From contig NZ_BMVM01000001.1 in assembly GCF_014650715.1 (NCBI RefSeq), positions 806,001 to 870,000 on the forward strand: a DNA stretch of 64,000 bases, in the 5' to 3' direction. Of the stretch, positions 49,246-58,057 are shown in pieces. Position 1 is the stretch's first letter, and every line of letters begins with the position of its first letter. Source of the DNA: Streptomyces bluensis. Lineage in GTDB: Bacteria > Actinomycetota > Actinomycetes > Streptomycetales > Streptomycetaceae. The position numbers and the translations under genes are program-made. Under the pieces are notes generated by a model. That model worked only from the letters and a program-made list of their open reading frames with translations, ran no database searches and had not been told where the DNA came from.

Positions 49246-49902
49246 GTGGATCTCTTCTCACGCTCGTGGACAGCGTTGCGCACGGCGGTCTCCCAGCTCG
49301 CGGACGAGGACTTCGCACAGCCGTCCGGCTGCACCGGCTGGCTCGTACGGGACCTGGTCTGCCACCTGGTCATCGACGCCCAGGATGTCCTGATCACCCT
49401 GGTGACCCCCGCCCATACGGAACCGACCCGCGACGCGGTGACGTACTGGGAGGTCGCCGAAACGCCGCCGACCGGTGACGACCCGCTCGACGCGCTGACC
49501 GTCCGGCTGGCCGCCGCGTACGAGGAGCCGTGGCTGCTCAGGTTCCACCTCGACGACGTCGGCTCCGCCGCCGGACGCGCGGCCGAACTCGCCGACCCGG
49601 GCCTGCGGGTCAGCACCCGCGACGTGGTCCTCACCGCGAGCGACTACCTCTGCGCGTACGTCATGGAGTGGACGCTGCACCACCTCGACCTGGTCGTGCA
49701 CCTTCCGGGCGTGGCGGGACCGCCCTCGGAGGGGCTTGCCCGGTCACGCGAGATGCTGGAGAAGATCGCCGGGGCCACGTTCCCCGCGTCGTTCTCCGAC
49801 AAGGACGCGCTGCTGGTCGGCACCGGGCGGCGCGCCCCCACCGCCACGGAGAAGGCGGATCTGGGCGCGCTGGCCGCGGAACTCCCGCTCGTCCTCGGCT
49901 GA
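49246..49902 (+). CDS. Mycothiol-dependent maleylpyruvate isomerase family protein
   Basis: The 218-residue protein shows the DinB/MDMPI helical fold: CTGWLVRDLVCHLVIDAQDV with the first metal His, then YVMEWTLHHLDLVVHLPGVA with the His pair. It lacks the SCP2-like tail of the paralogue at 25022. GTG 49246 is preferred because the fold begins there (LFSRSWTALRTAV). The reaction is unknown. Confidence 0.65.
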   Translation: MDLFSRSWTALRTAVSQLADEDFAQPSGCTGWLVRDLVCHLVIDAQDVLITLVTPAHTEPTRDAVTYWEVAETPPTGDDPLDALTVRLAAAYEEPWLLRFHLDDVGSAAGRAAELADPGLRVSTRDVVLTASDYLCAYVMEWTLHHLDLVVHLPGVAGPPSEGLARSREMLEKIAGATFPASFSDKDALLVGTGRRAPTATEKADLGALAAELPLVLG

Positions 49903-49954
49903 CTGGTGCCGGCCCGGCTGCGGGCCAACTGGGTCATGGCCGATTCACGGATCG

Positions 49955-50095
49955 TCAGGCTGCCGGGCATGCGATGCACCACTCCCACAGAAGGTAGGCG
50001 TCGACGGCGGGGCCCTTGGACGTGGTCGCGACCGACACCCCGGCGCGCGTGGCCACATCGGTGATCGTGGTCGCCCGCCGCCGCTGAGAACTCAT
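49955..50095 (-). pseudogene. lacI relic: only the N-terminal helix-turn-helix remains
   Basis: From ATG 50095 the frame reads MSSQRRRATTITDVATRAGV then SVATTSK, a normal LacI N-terminus. After residue 27 the text no longer resembles LacI and stops at residue 46. No hinge or ligand-binding domain is found in any frame downstream. It is divergent from the glycoside hydrolase operon, as a local LacI regulator would be, and its probable operators are still present. Confidence 0.7.
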
Positions 50096-50100
50096 CGTTC

Positions 50101-50112
50101 CGAAAACCTTTT
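50101..50112. promoter_or_regulatory. LacI-type operator copy near relic start (CGAAAACCTTTT)
   Basis: CGAAAACCTTTT lies directly before the relic lacI start codon. The same 12-mer recurs at 50214, just past a consensus promoter. AAAA-CC-TTTT resembles LacI/CcpA-style GAAAACGTTTTC sites. Confidence 0.6.
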
Positions 50113-50183
50113 TCACCGAGGGGATACCAGAATCCAGTCCGGTTAGCCCTTGCCAGATAAGTAATGCGGCGCACCCTCCTCTC

Positions 50184-50225
50184 TTGACAGTGCGAGGGTT
50201 CACCCCTACGTTGCGAAAACCTTTT
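50184..50225 (+). promoter_or_regulatory. Consensus vegetative promoter with overlapping LacI-type operator
   Basis: TTGACA (50184-50189), a 17-base spacer and TACGTT (50207-50212) form a good HrdB-type promoter. CGAAAACCTTTT (50214-50225) sits across the expected transcription start, ideal for repression. It would drive the two glycoside hydrolase genes about 300 bases downstream. Confidence 0.65.
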
Positions 50226-50513
50226 AGGTCCGTCTCACTGCTCCTCAGGGGACGCGGAGGACATCGACGTGGGCGCCCATCGTCCCGGCCTGATCCTCGC
50301 CCCCAGCCTGCGGCTCCTCCCTGCACTCTCATGCATGTCAGGAGCACGACATTGCACCTCGTCAGCACCATCGTGAGCGAACGCCTGCTGTCAACCGGAC
50401 AGGGAGCACCCGATGAGAAGACGAAGGACGGCGGCGGTGTGTGAGGCCGTCACCGGCACCCTGAAGCGCGACCCCCATCCGAGCGTCCCCGTCAACGGCC
50501 GGCGGGCCCTGTC

Positions 50514-50657
50514 ATGAAGCGCCTCCTCGTGGCCCTGGTGCTCATCATCGGTTCCGTCTGTTCCGCGACCCCGGCCGCCGCCGCGCAGACCATAGGGTTC
50601 CCCACCTTCAACGGACCCGCGATCCCGGCCCCGCCCGTCGCCTAGACGCCGGGCGAC
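50514..50657 (+). pseudogene. Signal-peptide segment of the glycoside hydrolase, cut off by an in-frame amber codon
   Basis: ATG 50514 opens a clear Sec signal peptide (MKRLLVALVLIIGSVCSATP then AAAAQ) and 43 codons that end at TAG 50643-50645. The same frame continues without a break as TPGDMMRTIYDAESSGTDF into the large glycoside hydrolase. One base change (TAG) therefore separates the export signal from the enzyme. Read either as a recent nonsense mutation, a sequencing error or a readthrough site. Confidence 0.75.
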
Positions 50658-53357
50658 ATGATGCGGACCATCTACGACGCGGAGAGTTCGGGAACCGACT
50701 TCTGGATGGACCGCCTGCTGGCCCGCTCCGGCAACGACCCGGCCGGACCGTGGCTGATGAGCCGTGGGCGCGCGGTGTTCATGAAGGAGCACGACCCCTC
50801 GCGGCTCGGGTTCGCCGGCAAGGTCGCCTACTGGGAGAGCATCAACGGCAACAACGGAAACAACGCCTATACGGTCACGATCAGTCCGGGCACCTTCACC
50901 GAACAGGTCTCCCAGCGCTGGCAGGCGCCCAGCCACTGGAAGAGCGTGCACACAGCCGGCTCGATCACGGTCAGCCAGACCAAGTTCATCACCGACAACA
51001 ACGTCGCCGTGACCAACCTGTCCATCAAGAACAACGGCAGCGGCTCCACCACACTGCAGTTGCGGGCGACGTCGCCGTACGCCACCACGGGCACCGGCAG
51101 CGAGCTGACCGGGCAGGTGAACGCGTACAACAACCTCACGACCATCCGTCCGCGGCTCACCGGGGACGGGTTCTCCGCCTCCGGCGGCGGCCTGAACCGG
51201 TCCGTGACGATCGCGGCCGGGGCCACGGTGACGGCCAAGGTGGTGATGGGCTTCATCACCGACGAGATCCCCGGGTCCCTCACGGAGTACAACGCCTATG
51301 CGGCGTACTCCAACGCCACCGCGTTCGCGACCCACGTCAGGGACTACAACCGGTGGTGGGCGCAGAACGTGCCCTACATCGACGTGCCCGAAGCCGCGAT
51401 CAAGAAGAGCGTCTACTACCGCTGGTGGCTGATGCGGTTCAACAACCTCGACGCCGACATCCCCGGGCAGACCTTCCAGTTCCCGACCTCGACCGAGGGC
51501 GTCCTCGGCTACAACAACGTGATCGCGCTCACCCAGCCCATGCACATCGACGACCTCAAGTACCTGCGCAACCCGGCCTACGCGTACGGGGACTGGCTGA
51601 GCGTCGGCCAGACCTCCAAGGGCGGCCGTTTCCTCGACAACCCGGGTGACCCGGAGAACTGGTCCAACAGCTACACCCAGTACATCGCCGAAGCGGCCTG
51701 GAAGAGCTACCAGATCCACGGCGGCCAGCCGGGCATCGCCGCCAACCTGGCCCGCTACGCCGAGGGAGACGTCAAGGGCCAGCTCGCCTACTACGACCAC
51801 GACAACAACAAGCTGATCGAATACGACTGGGGCGCCCTGACCGGCAACGACGCCGACGCCGTCTCCTTCCACTGGAAGCCCGGCACCATGGACCGCGCCG
51901 AGTCCGCCTACCAGTACAGCGGCGCGCTGGCCGCCGCGCAGGCCTACGAGGCGACCGGCAACACCTCCAAGGCCGCCGAGATGCGTACGTTGGCGAACCA
52001 GATCAAGGACGCCATCGTCAGCGTGCTGTGGAACCCGAACCGGCAGCTGTTCGAGCACCGTCTGAAGTCGACCAACGAGTGGGTGCCCTGGAAGGAGATC
52101 AACAACTACTACCCGTTCTCGGTCGGAGCCGTGCCCAACACCGCGACGTACAGGCAGGCCCTCAGGCTGTACGACGATCCGGCGCAGTACCCGGTCTTCC
52201 CCTTCTACACGGCCAACCAGGTCGACAAGAAGGCGGCGGCCGACGCCGGTCAGCCGGGCTCCAACAACTTCTCCACCATCAACTCCACCGTGCAGTTCCG
52301 GCTCTACTCCTCGGTGCTGCGCAACTACCCCAACTCCTGGATGAGCGCCACGGACTACAAGAAGCTGCTCTACTGGAACGCCTGGGCGCAGTACATCGGC
52401 GGCAACACCCAGTGGCCCGACGCCAACGAGTTCTGGGCCGACTGGAACGGCAGCACGATCAACTACCGCTCCTGGATCCACCACAACATCCTGGGCAGCA
52501 GCAACTGGACCGTGATCGAGGACGTCGCCGGCCTGCGGCCCCGCAACGACGCGAAGGTCGAGCTCTCCCCCATCGACATCGGCTGGAGTCACTTCACCGT
52601 CAACAACCTCCGCTACCGGGGTGCCGACCTGACCATCGTCTGGGACGACCCGGCCGACGGCGTGGTGCGCTACCCGGGCGTTCCGGAGGGGTACTCGATC
52701 TACGTCAACGGCAACCGCGTCGCCACCGTCAGCTCTCTGGTGCCGCTCACCTGGGACCCGGCGACCGGGGACGTCACCACGAGCGGCACGGTCACCCATC
52801 ACACGGCCGTCCCCGGGCTGAAGGCCCCCAACCAGGTCGTGCAGGACAGTCCCCAGATGGTCGACATGCTGGCCAAGGCGGGCGTCGACCTGACCGCCGA
52901 CCTGACCAACCTCGCCTCCGGAGCGACCGTGTCCGCGTCCCACACCGGATCGGGCAGCAACGTCGCGGGAGCGGTCGACGGCTACCCCACCAACGAGCCC
53001 TTCTGGGGTGCCGGTGGCTCCGCCAACAGCCAGGACTGGTACGAGCTGAACTTCGGCACCGCCCGCACGCTCGACGAGGTACGCCTGTACTTCAAGGACA
53101 GCCGACCGGCGAGCACCACCTACCGGGCCCCGTCGGCGAACACCGTCCAGTACTACGACGGCGGTTCGTGGGTGAACGCCCCCGGCCAGACGAGGAGTCC
53201 GGCCGCGCCACGCGCCAACTACAACCTGGTGCGGTTCCCCGCGATCAGCGCCCAGCGCGTCAGGGTCCTGGCCACCAACGCCTCCGGCGCCAGGACCGGC
53301 CTCACCGAGGTCAAGGTCTACAACCGGTACGGCCCCACCGCAACGTCCAAGCGCTGA
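50658..53357 (+). CDS. Large glycoside hydrolase ((alpha/alpha)6 MGH1-like) with C-terminal F5/8 type C (CBM32-like) domain
   Basis: The open part encodes 899 residues. After a beta-sandwich N-terminal part (VTISPGTFTEQVSQRWQAP, then TNLSIKNNGSGSTTLQLRAT) comes an (alpha/alpha)6 barrel resembling MGH1/GH63-type hydrolases (YYRWWLMRFNNLDAD, PMHIDDLKYLRNPAYAYGDW, SFHWKPGTMDRAESAYQYSG). The last 140 residues are an F5/8 type C sugar-binding domain (ASGATVSASHTGSGSNVAGA, then QDWYELNFGTARTLDEVRLY). As it stands the frame starts at ATG 50658 without a signal peptide, because of the amber codon at 50643. The paired GH43 gene suggests plant polysaccharide breakdown. The exact GH family is uncertain. 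Confidence 0.72.
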   Translation: MMRTIYDAESSGTDFWMDRLLARSGNDPAGPWLMSRGRAVFMKEHDPSRLGFAGKVAYWESINGNNGNNAYTVTISPGTFTEQVSQRWQAPSHWKSVHTAGSITVSQTKFITDNNVAVTNLSIKNNGSGSTTLQLRATSPYATTGTGSELTGQVNAYNNLTTIRPRLTGDGFSASGGGLNRSVTIAAGATVTAKVVMGFITDEIPGSLTEYNAYAAYSNATAFATHVRDYNRWWAQNVPYIDVPEAAIKKSVYYRWWLMRFNNLDADIPGQTFQFPTSTEGVLGYNNVIALTQPMHIDDLKYLRNPAYAYGDWLSVGQTSKGGRFLDNPGDPENWSNSYTQYIAEAAWKSYQIHGGQPGIAANLARYAEGDVKGQLAYYDHDNNKLIEYDWGALTGNDADAVSFHWKPGTMDRAESAYQYSGALAAAQAYEATGNTSKAAEMRTLANQIKDAIVSVLWNPNRQLFEHRLKSTNEWVPWKEINNYYPFSVGAVPNTATYRQALRLYDDPAQYPVFPFYTANQVDKKAAADAGQPGSNNFSTINSTVQFRLYSSVLRNYPNSWMSATDYKKLLYWNAWAQYIGGNTQWPDANEFWADWNGSTINYRSWIHHNILGSSNWTVIEDVAGLRPRNDAKVELSPIDIGWSHFTVNNLRYRGADLTIVWDDPADGVVRYPGVPEGYSIYVNGNRVATVSSLVPLTWDPATGDVTTSGTVTHHTAVPGLKAPNQVVQDSPQMVDMLAKAGVDLTADLTNLASGATVSASHTGSGSNVAGAVDGYPTNEPFWGAGGSANSQDWYELNFGTARTLDEVRLYFKDSRPASTTYRAPSANTVQYYDGGSWVNAPGQTRSPAAPRANYNLVRFPAISAQRVRVLATNASGARTGLTEVKVYNRYGPTATSKR

Positions 53358-53370
53358 AGGGTGTGCTCCC

Positions 53371-54876
53371 GTGACGCGATCCAGATCCCTGTCCACGCTC
53401 ATCGCCGTGCTCACCATGGCGGTGGCCTTCCTCGTGGCGCCTCCGCCCCCGCCCGCGGCCGCCGCCGTCACGTTCACCTCCACCGGGGTGAACCAGAGCG
53501 GCGGCAACTGCCTTGAGGTCCCGGGCGGTTCGACGACCAGTGGCACGCAGCTCCGTGCCGGCACGTGCGGCTCCGGTGCGGGCCAGTCCTTCGGTTTCAC
53601 CCAGGTCGCGGGGACGACCGACACGTACACCATCGGTGCGGACGCCTCCGGCCAGTGCGTCGACGTCCATGGCGCGTCCACGGCGGACAACGCCACGATC
53701 ATCCAGTGGAGCTGCCACAACGGAGCGAACCAGCAGTGGCGGCTCGTTCCCGTGACCGTCAGCGGCACCGACAAGACCTTCAACCTCGTCTCGGTCGCCT
53801 CCGGCAAGTGCGTCGCGCCGAGCGGCGGTTCGTCGGCTGCGGACACCGGTCTGGTGCAGCTGCCGTGCGGCACCGCGAACGGCAGGGTGTGGCGGCTGCC
53901 CGGTTTCACCGGTGGCGGCATGAGCCCGCGCACGTTCACCAACCCGATCTCCCAGCGCGGGCCCGATCCCTGGCTCACGTACCACGACGGCTACTACTAC
54001 CTCGCCACCACGACCTGGAACTCGACGATCACCATGCGCAAGGCCAGCACGCTGGCAGGGCTCGCCACGGCCACCGACCAGGTGATCTTCAATCTCACCC
54101 GGCCCAACGGGGCCGGCACGATGTGGGCCCCGGAGTTCCATCTGCTCGACGGCCCGAACGGGAAGCGGTGGTACTTCTACTACACGGCCGGGCGGGAACC
54201 GTACGACCTGGGCACCCAGCGGATCCACGTCCTGGAGAGCGCCGGCCTGGATCCGATGGGGCCGTACAGCTTCAAGGCCGACCTGCTCGACCCCTCCCAG
54301 GACAACACCTGGGAGCTGGACCCGAGCATCCTGCAACTGAACGGCAAGCTCTACCTCCTCGGCACCTTCTACAACGGCTCGCAGCCGATGTTCATCCGGC
54401 CGCTGTCGAACCCGTGGACCGCGAGCGGTACCCGCCGGGTGCTGTCCACCCCGACCTACAGCTGGGAGACGGTGGGCGGCGCGGTCAACGAGGGCGCGGA
54501 GGTCCTTCAGCGGGGCGGCAAGACGTTCATCATCTACTCCGCGAGCCACTGCTCCACGCCCGACTACAAGCTGGGGATGCTCACGTACAACGGCGGTGAC
54601 CCGCTCAGCTCCTCCTCGTGGGTCAAGTCACCGAACCCGGTGTTCCAGAGGTCCAATGCCAACGGCGTGTACGGGCCCGGCCACAACGGGTTCTTCAAGT
54701 CGCCCGACGGAACCGAGGACTGGATGGTCTACCACGCCAACAGCTCCGCGGGTGGCGGCTGCGACATGAACCGGTCCACCAGAGCGCAGAAGTTCACCTG
54801 GAACGCCGACGGCACACCGAACTTCGGTACACCGGTTGCCCTCGGTACCCCGCTGACCTCGCCGTCCGGCGAGTAG
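53371..54876 (+). CDS. Secreted GH43 glycoside hydrolase with N-terminal ricin-type (CBM13-like) domain
   Basis: The 501-residue protein has a Sec signal (LIAVLTMAVAFLVAPP), a beta-trefoil sugar-binding domain at about 38-176 with repeated QxW-type motifs (NQQWRLV, NGRVWRLP) and C-x-D-V pairs, and a GH43 five-bladed propeller. Catalytic candidates are Asp199 (RGPDPWL, base), Asp317 (ELDPSI, pKa modulator) and Glu374 (VNEGAEV, acid). GH43 enzymes are arabinofuranosidases, xylosidases or arabinanases. GTG 53371 is 13 bases after the upstream stop. Both genes probably share the promoter at 50184. Confidence 0.9.
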   Translation: MTRSRSLSTLIAVLTMAVAFLVAPPPPPAAAAVTFTSTGVNQSGGNCLEVPGGSTTSGTQLRAGTCGSGAGQSFGFTQVAGTTDTYTIGADASGQCVDVHGASTADNATIIQWSCHNGANQQWRLVPVTVSGTDKTFNLVSVASGKCVAPSGGSSAADTGLVQLPCGTANGRVWRLPGFTGGGMSPRTFTNPISQRGPDPWLTYHDGYYYLATTTWNSTITMRKASTLAGLATATDQVIFNLTRPNGAGTMWAPEFHLLDGPNGKRWYFYYTAGREPYDLGTQRIHVLESAGLDPMGPYSFKADLLDPSQDNTWELDPSILQLNGKLYLLGTFYNGSQPMFIRPLSNPWTASGTRRVLSTPTYSWETVGGAVNEGAEVLQRGGKTFIIYSASHCSTPDYKLGMLTYNGGDPLSSSSWVKSPNPVFQRSNANGVYGPGHNGFFKSPDGTEDWMVYHANSSAGGGCDMNRSTRAQKFTWNADGTPNFGTPVALGTPLTSPSGE

Positions 54877-54903
54877 GTCCTTCCCGGGGCCGACGATCAT
54901 CAA

Positions 54904-54936
54904 CGGGTCATCGCATGGCATCGACGCGATGACCCG
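54904..54936 (+). terminator. Hairpin after the GH43 gene
   Basis: CGGGTCATCGC and its exact complement GCGATGACCCG form an 11-bp stem with an 11-base loop, 27 bases after the stop codon. It is a strong intrinsic-type terminator without U-tract. Confidence 0.7.
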
Positions 54937-54947
54937 CCGATGATCCA

Positions 54948-54963
54948 TGTGATGCACATCACA
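54948..54963. promoter_or_regulatory. Perfect CRP-type palindrome TGTGA-N6-TCACA
   Basis: TGTGATGCACATCACA matches the classic CRP/FNR-superfamily consensus in both halves and in spacing. It lies about 100 bases before the acid-sugar operon. Streptomyces Crp is reported to bind a related GTG-N6-type motif; binding here is inference. Confidence 0.65.
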
Positions 54964-54981
54964 GGGTGCTAATCCTCGTCC

Positions 54982-55002
54982 TCAGGTCATCATATGACCT
55001 GA
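54982..55002. promoter_or_regulatory. 21-bp perfect palindrome before the acid-sugar operon
   Basis: The core AGGTCAT-CAT-ATGACCT is extended by one further TC/GA pair on each side. It is centred 72 bases before the ltnD start. The symmetry and length fit an FCD-GntR operator, and such a regulator is encoded at the end of this operon. Confidence 0.7.
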
Positions 55003-55063
55003 TCTCAGCGGCCGGGGGAGTCGAGCCGACCGCTCAAGTCGGCGCAGCAGGACGAGGATTCGC

Positions 55064-55981
55064 ATGAACGACCAGCACAGGACCGTACGGCCACGCGTGG
55101 GTGTGGTGGGACTAGGAGCCATGGGTCTCGGCATGGCCCGCAGCCTGCGGAACGCGGGCTACGACGTGGGGGTCCACGACCTGCGACCTGATGTGGCCGA
55201 CGACTTCGCGCGAGCCGGCGGCACGGCGTTCGCCTCCTGCGGCGAACTGGCAGCGGCGGTGGACGTCCTGGTCGGCGTGGTGGTCAACGCGGCGCAGGTC
55301 GAGTCCGTGCTGTTCGGCGCCGACGGAGCGGCCGACCGGCTCCGCCCGGGCTCCGTCTTCGTGATGTGCTCCACGGTCGACCCCCGCTGGTCCGCCGCGT
55401 GCGAGGGACGCCTGGCCGAGAAGGGGGTGCTCTACCTGGACGCCCCCGTCTCGGGTGGCGCCGCACGTGCCGCGGCGGGTGAGCTCACCATGATGACCTC
55501 GGGCTCGGCCGAGGCGTACTCCGTCGCCGACCCGGTGCTCGAAGCCATGAGCAGCACCGTCTACCGCCTGGGAGACCGCGCCGGACTCGGCTCGAAGGTC
55601 AAGATCGTGAACCAGCTTCTCGCGGGCGTGCACATCGCCGCGGCAGCCGAGGCGATGGCCCTCGGCATCAAGGCCGGTGTTCCCGCCGAGGCGCTCTACG
55701 AGGTCATCACGCACAGCGCCGGAAACTCCTGGATGTTCGAGAACCGCATGGCGCACGTGCTCGCCGGTGACTACACGCCCCTTTCCGCGGTCGACATCTT
55801 CGTCAAGGACCTGGGGCTCGTGCTGGACTCCGCCAGGCCGGAGCGGTTCCCGCTCCCCCTCGCCGCCACCGCCCACCAGATGTTCCTCCAGGCGTCGGCG
55901 TCCGGACTCGGGGCCGAGGACGACAGCGCGGTCATCAAGATCTTCCCGGGGGTCGACCTGCCCGAGCCGGTGGAGGTCTGA
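55064..55981 (+). CDS. ltnD: L-threonate dehydrogenase-like (beta-hydroxyacid dehydrogenase family)
   Basis: The 305-residue enzyme has the NAD motif VGVVGLGAMGLGMARSL, the substrate motif DAPVSGGAARAAAGELTMM and the catalytic Lys in KIVNQLLAGVHIAAAAEAM. This is the LtnD subgroup, which oxidises L-threonate at C2 to 2-oxo-tetronate. Assignment rests on the family pattern and on the following otnK and otnC genes. It is the first operon gene, behind the palindromes at 54948 and 54982; one base separates it from otnK. Confidence 0.86.
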   Translation: MNDQHRTVRPRVGVVGLGAMGLGMARSLRNAGYDVGVHDLRPDVADDFARAGGTAFASCGELAAAVDVLVGVVVNAAQVESVLFGADGAADRLRPGSVFVMCSTVDPRWSAACEGRLAEKGVLYLDAPVSGGAARAAAGELTMMTSGSAEAYSVADPVLEAMSSTVYRLGDRAGLGSKVKIVNQLLAGVHIAAAAEAMALGIKAGVPAEALYEVITHSAGNSWMFENRMAHVLAGDYTPLSAVDIFVKDLGLVLDSARPERFPLPLAATAHQMFLQASASGLGAEDDSAVIKIFPGVDLPEPVEV

Positions 55982-55982
55982 C

Positions 55983-57263
55983 ATGGGAATCCGCCTCGGA
56001 TGCATCGCCGACGACTTCACCGGCGCCACGGACCTGGCCAACAACCTGGTGCGCGCGGGCATGCGCGTCGTCCAGCTGATCGACGTGCCGCCGTCCGGCA
56101 CCGGGCGGGAGGTGGACGCGGACGCCGTGGTCATCGCCCTGAAGTCGCGGACCGTCCCGGCCGCCGACGCCGTCGAGGTGTCGCTGCGGGCACTGTCCTG
56201 GCTGCGGTCCCTGGGTGCCGAGCAGGTCTACTTCAAGTACTGCTCCACCTTCGACTCGACACCGGCCGGCAACATCGGGCCGGTCACCGAGGCGCTGATG
56301 GACGCGCTCGGCACCGACTTCACGATCGCGACGCCCGCGTTCCCCGACAACGGGCGCACGGTCTTCAAGGGCCATCTCTTCGTCGGCGACGTGCTGCTCA
56401 GCGAAAGCGGTATGCGCCACCACCCGCTCACCCCGATGACCGACTCCAACCTCGTCTCCGTCCTCGGCGCGCAGACCACACGAGCGGTCGGTCTGATCGA
56501 CCACACGGTGGTCGCCGACGGCGCGGAGGCGATCAAGGCCCGCATCGACGCCCTGCGCGAGGACGGCTGCGGGATGGCCGTCGTCGACGCCGTCTCCAAC
56601 GACGATCTGCTGCGCCTGGGCGCGGCGGTCCAGGGGCTGCCCCTGGTGACCGCCGGTTCCGGTCTGGCGATCGGTCTGCCCGCGAACTGGGGGTTCAAGC
56701 CGTCCCGCGCCGCCGCCCAGCTGCCGCCGCCCAGCGGCCACCGGGCCATCGTCTCGGGATCGGTCTCCGTCGCCACCAACGGTCAGGTCCGCCAGTACCT
56801 GCGCGACGGCCGACCCGCGTACAGCGTGGACCCGTTGCGTGTCGCGGCCGGTGAGGACGTGGTCGGTCAGGCCCTGGCCTTCGCCGAGTCGCACCTGGAC
56901 GACGGGCCGGTCCTCGTCCACTCCACCGAGTCGCCCGACACGGTCCGGACCGTCCAGGGCCGGCTCGGCGCCGCCGAGGCCGGTGAGCTCGTGGAGCTGA
57001 CCCTCGCCCGTATCGCGCGAGGACTCGTGGACCGGGGTGTCCGACGGCTCGTCGTCGCGGGCGGTGAGACCTCGGGGGCGGTCGTCCGGGAACTCGGCGT
57101 CACCGCGCTGCGGATCGGACCGCAGATCGACCCCGGTGTGCCATGGTGCGCGGCGGCCCTGCCCGACGGAGACACGCTCCACATCACGCTCAAGTCCGGC
57201 AACTTCGGCGGCCCCGACTTCTTCACCGACGCGTTCGCCGTCCTGGACGAGGAGACCTCATGA
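55983..57263 (+). CDS. otnK: 3-oxo-tetronate kinase (DUF1537 / four-carbon acid sugar kinase)
   Basis: The 426-residue kinase has the N-terminal DUF1537 substrate part (LGCIADDFTGATDLANNLVR, YFKYCSTFDSTPAGNIGP, PAFPDNGRTVFKGHLFVG) and the C-terminal nucleotide-binding part (RAIVSGSVSVATNGQVRQY, VVAGGETSGAVVREL, LKSGNFGGPDFF). OtnK phosphorylates 3-oxo-tetronate at O4. ATG 55983 is set by the one-base gap after ltnD and by the family start. Its stop overlaps the aldolase start. Confidence 0.93.
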   Translation: MGIRLGCIADDFTGATDLANNLVRAGMRVVQLIDVPPSGTGREVDADAVVIALKSRTVPAADAVEVSLRALSWLRSLGAEQVYFKYCSTFDSTPAGNIGPVTEALMDALGTDFTIATPAFPDNGRTVFKGHLFVGDVLLSESGMRHHPLTPMTDSNLVSVLGAQTTRAVGLIDHTVVADGAEAIKARIDALREDGCGMAVVDAVSNDDLLRLGAAVQGLPLVTAGSGLAIGLPANWGFKPSRAAAQLPPPSGHRAIVSGSVSVATNGQVRQYLRDGRPAYSVDPLRVAAGEDVVGQALAFAESHLDDGPVLVHSTESPDTVRTVQGRLGAAEAGELVELTLARIARGLVDRGVRRLVVAGGETSGAVVRELGVTALRIGPQIDPGVPWCAAALPDGDTLHITLKSGNFGGPDFFTDAFAVLDEETS

Positions 57264-58006
57264 CACGGCACACGGGCACCACGCCCGAGACGGCGGACGG
57301 CAAGGTCGCCGACGCACCACAGGACAAGGCGGCCGAGGAGACGCATGACAAAGCCGTGGCCGAGGCACGCGGCGAGATCGTCCGCGTGGGCACGAGCCTG
57401 TTCGCCCGGGGCTATGTCCACGCCAGCGCCGGAAACATCAGCGCAAAAATCGGCGACTCGCATCTGATCACGCCCACCGACGCCGCCCTGGGATTCCTCG
57501 AACGCGACCGCCTCGCGCTGGTCGACGCACGGGGTGAGCAGATCGCGGGCGACCGCGCCAGCAAGACCCTGACGCTCCACCGGCGCATCTGTGCCGCCGA
57601 CCCCACGGCCCGGTTCGTCATCCACACCCACTCCACACACCTGGTCGGGCTCACTCTGGCCGGCGTGTGGAGCCGGGACGACGTGCTCCCGCCCCTCACG
57701 CCGTACTACGTGATGAAGGTCGGGCACGTCCCGCTCATCCCCTACCACCGGCCCGGCGACCCGCGCGTGGCCGACCTGGTGACCGCCCGCATCGCCGAGC
57801 ACGCGGCGAGCCGTACGCCGATCAGGGCCGTGCTGCTCGACCGTCTGGGCCCCGTGGTGTGGGGCCCCGACGCGGCCACCGCTCTCGCCGTCCTCGAAGA
57901 ACTTGAGGAGACGGCACGTCTCTGGCTCCTGACCGACCGTCGCCCCGAGCCACTCCCCGCCCACGCGCTCGACGAACTGAGGTCCGCGTTCGGCGCCGCG
58001 TGGTGA
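57260..58006 (+). CDS. otnC: 3-oxo-tetronate 4-phosphate decarboxylase (class II aldolase family)
   Basis: The 248-residue protein has the class II aldolase/adducin fold with GYVHASAGNISAKIGDSHLI, the catalytic Glu-equivalent region and zinc His pair in FVIHTHSTHLVGLTLAG, and the third zinc His region HVPLIPYHRPGDP. OtnC decarboxylates 3-oxo-tetronate 4-phosphate to dihydroxyacetone phosphate and CO2. A 35-residue charged N-terminal extension (TAPQDKAAEETHDK-like) is unusual. ATG 57260 overlaps the otnK stop. Confidence 0.88.
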   Translation: MTRHTGTTPETADGKVADAPQDKAAEETHDKAVAEARGEIVRVGTSLFARGYVHASAGNISAKIGDSHLITPTDAALGFLERDRLALVDARGEQIAGDRASKTLTLHRRICAADPTARFVIHTHSTHLVGLTLAGVWSRDDVLPPLTPYYVMKVGHVPLIPYHRPGDPRVADLVTARIAEHAASRTPIRAVLLDRLGPVVWGPDAATALAVLEELEETARLWLLTDRRPEPLPAHALDELRSAFGAAW

Positions 58007-58057
58007 CCCGCTCCCCGCACGTCAGAGAACTCCCCAGAGCCGCACAGAAGGATCACC

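Noticed and set aside
50391..53978. Very long minus-strand open frame (1195 codons) opposite the glycoside hydrolases
   Set aside because: It is the antisense of two clear enzyme genes; the translation is Val/Gly/Arg-rich text without domains. Long shadows are expected at this G+C content.
54904..54936. GGGTCATCG inverted repeat as a second copy of the acid-sugar operator
   Set aside because: It shares GGTCATC with the 21-bp palindrome, but has an 11-base loop and sits where the GH43 terminator should be; terminator is the simpler reading.
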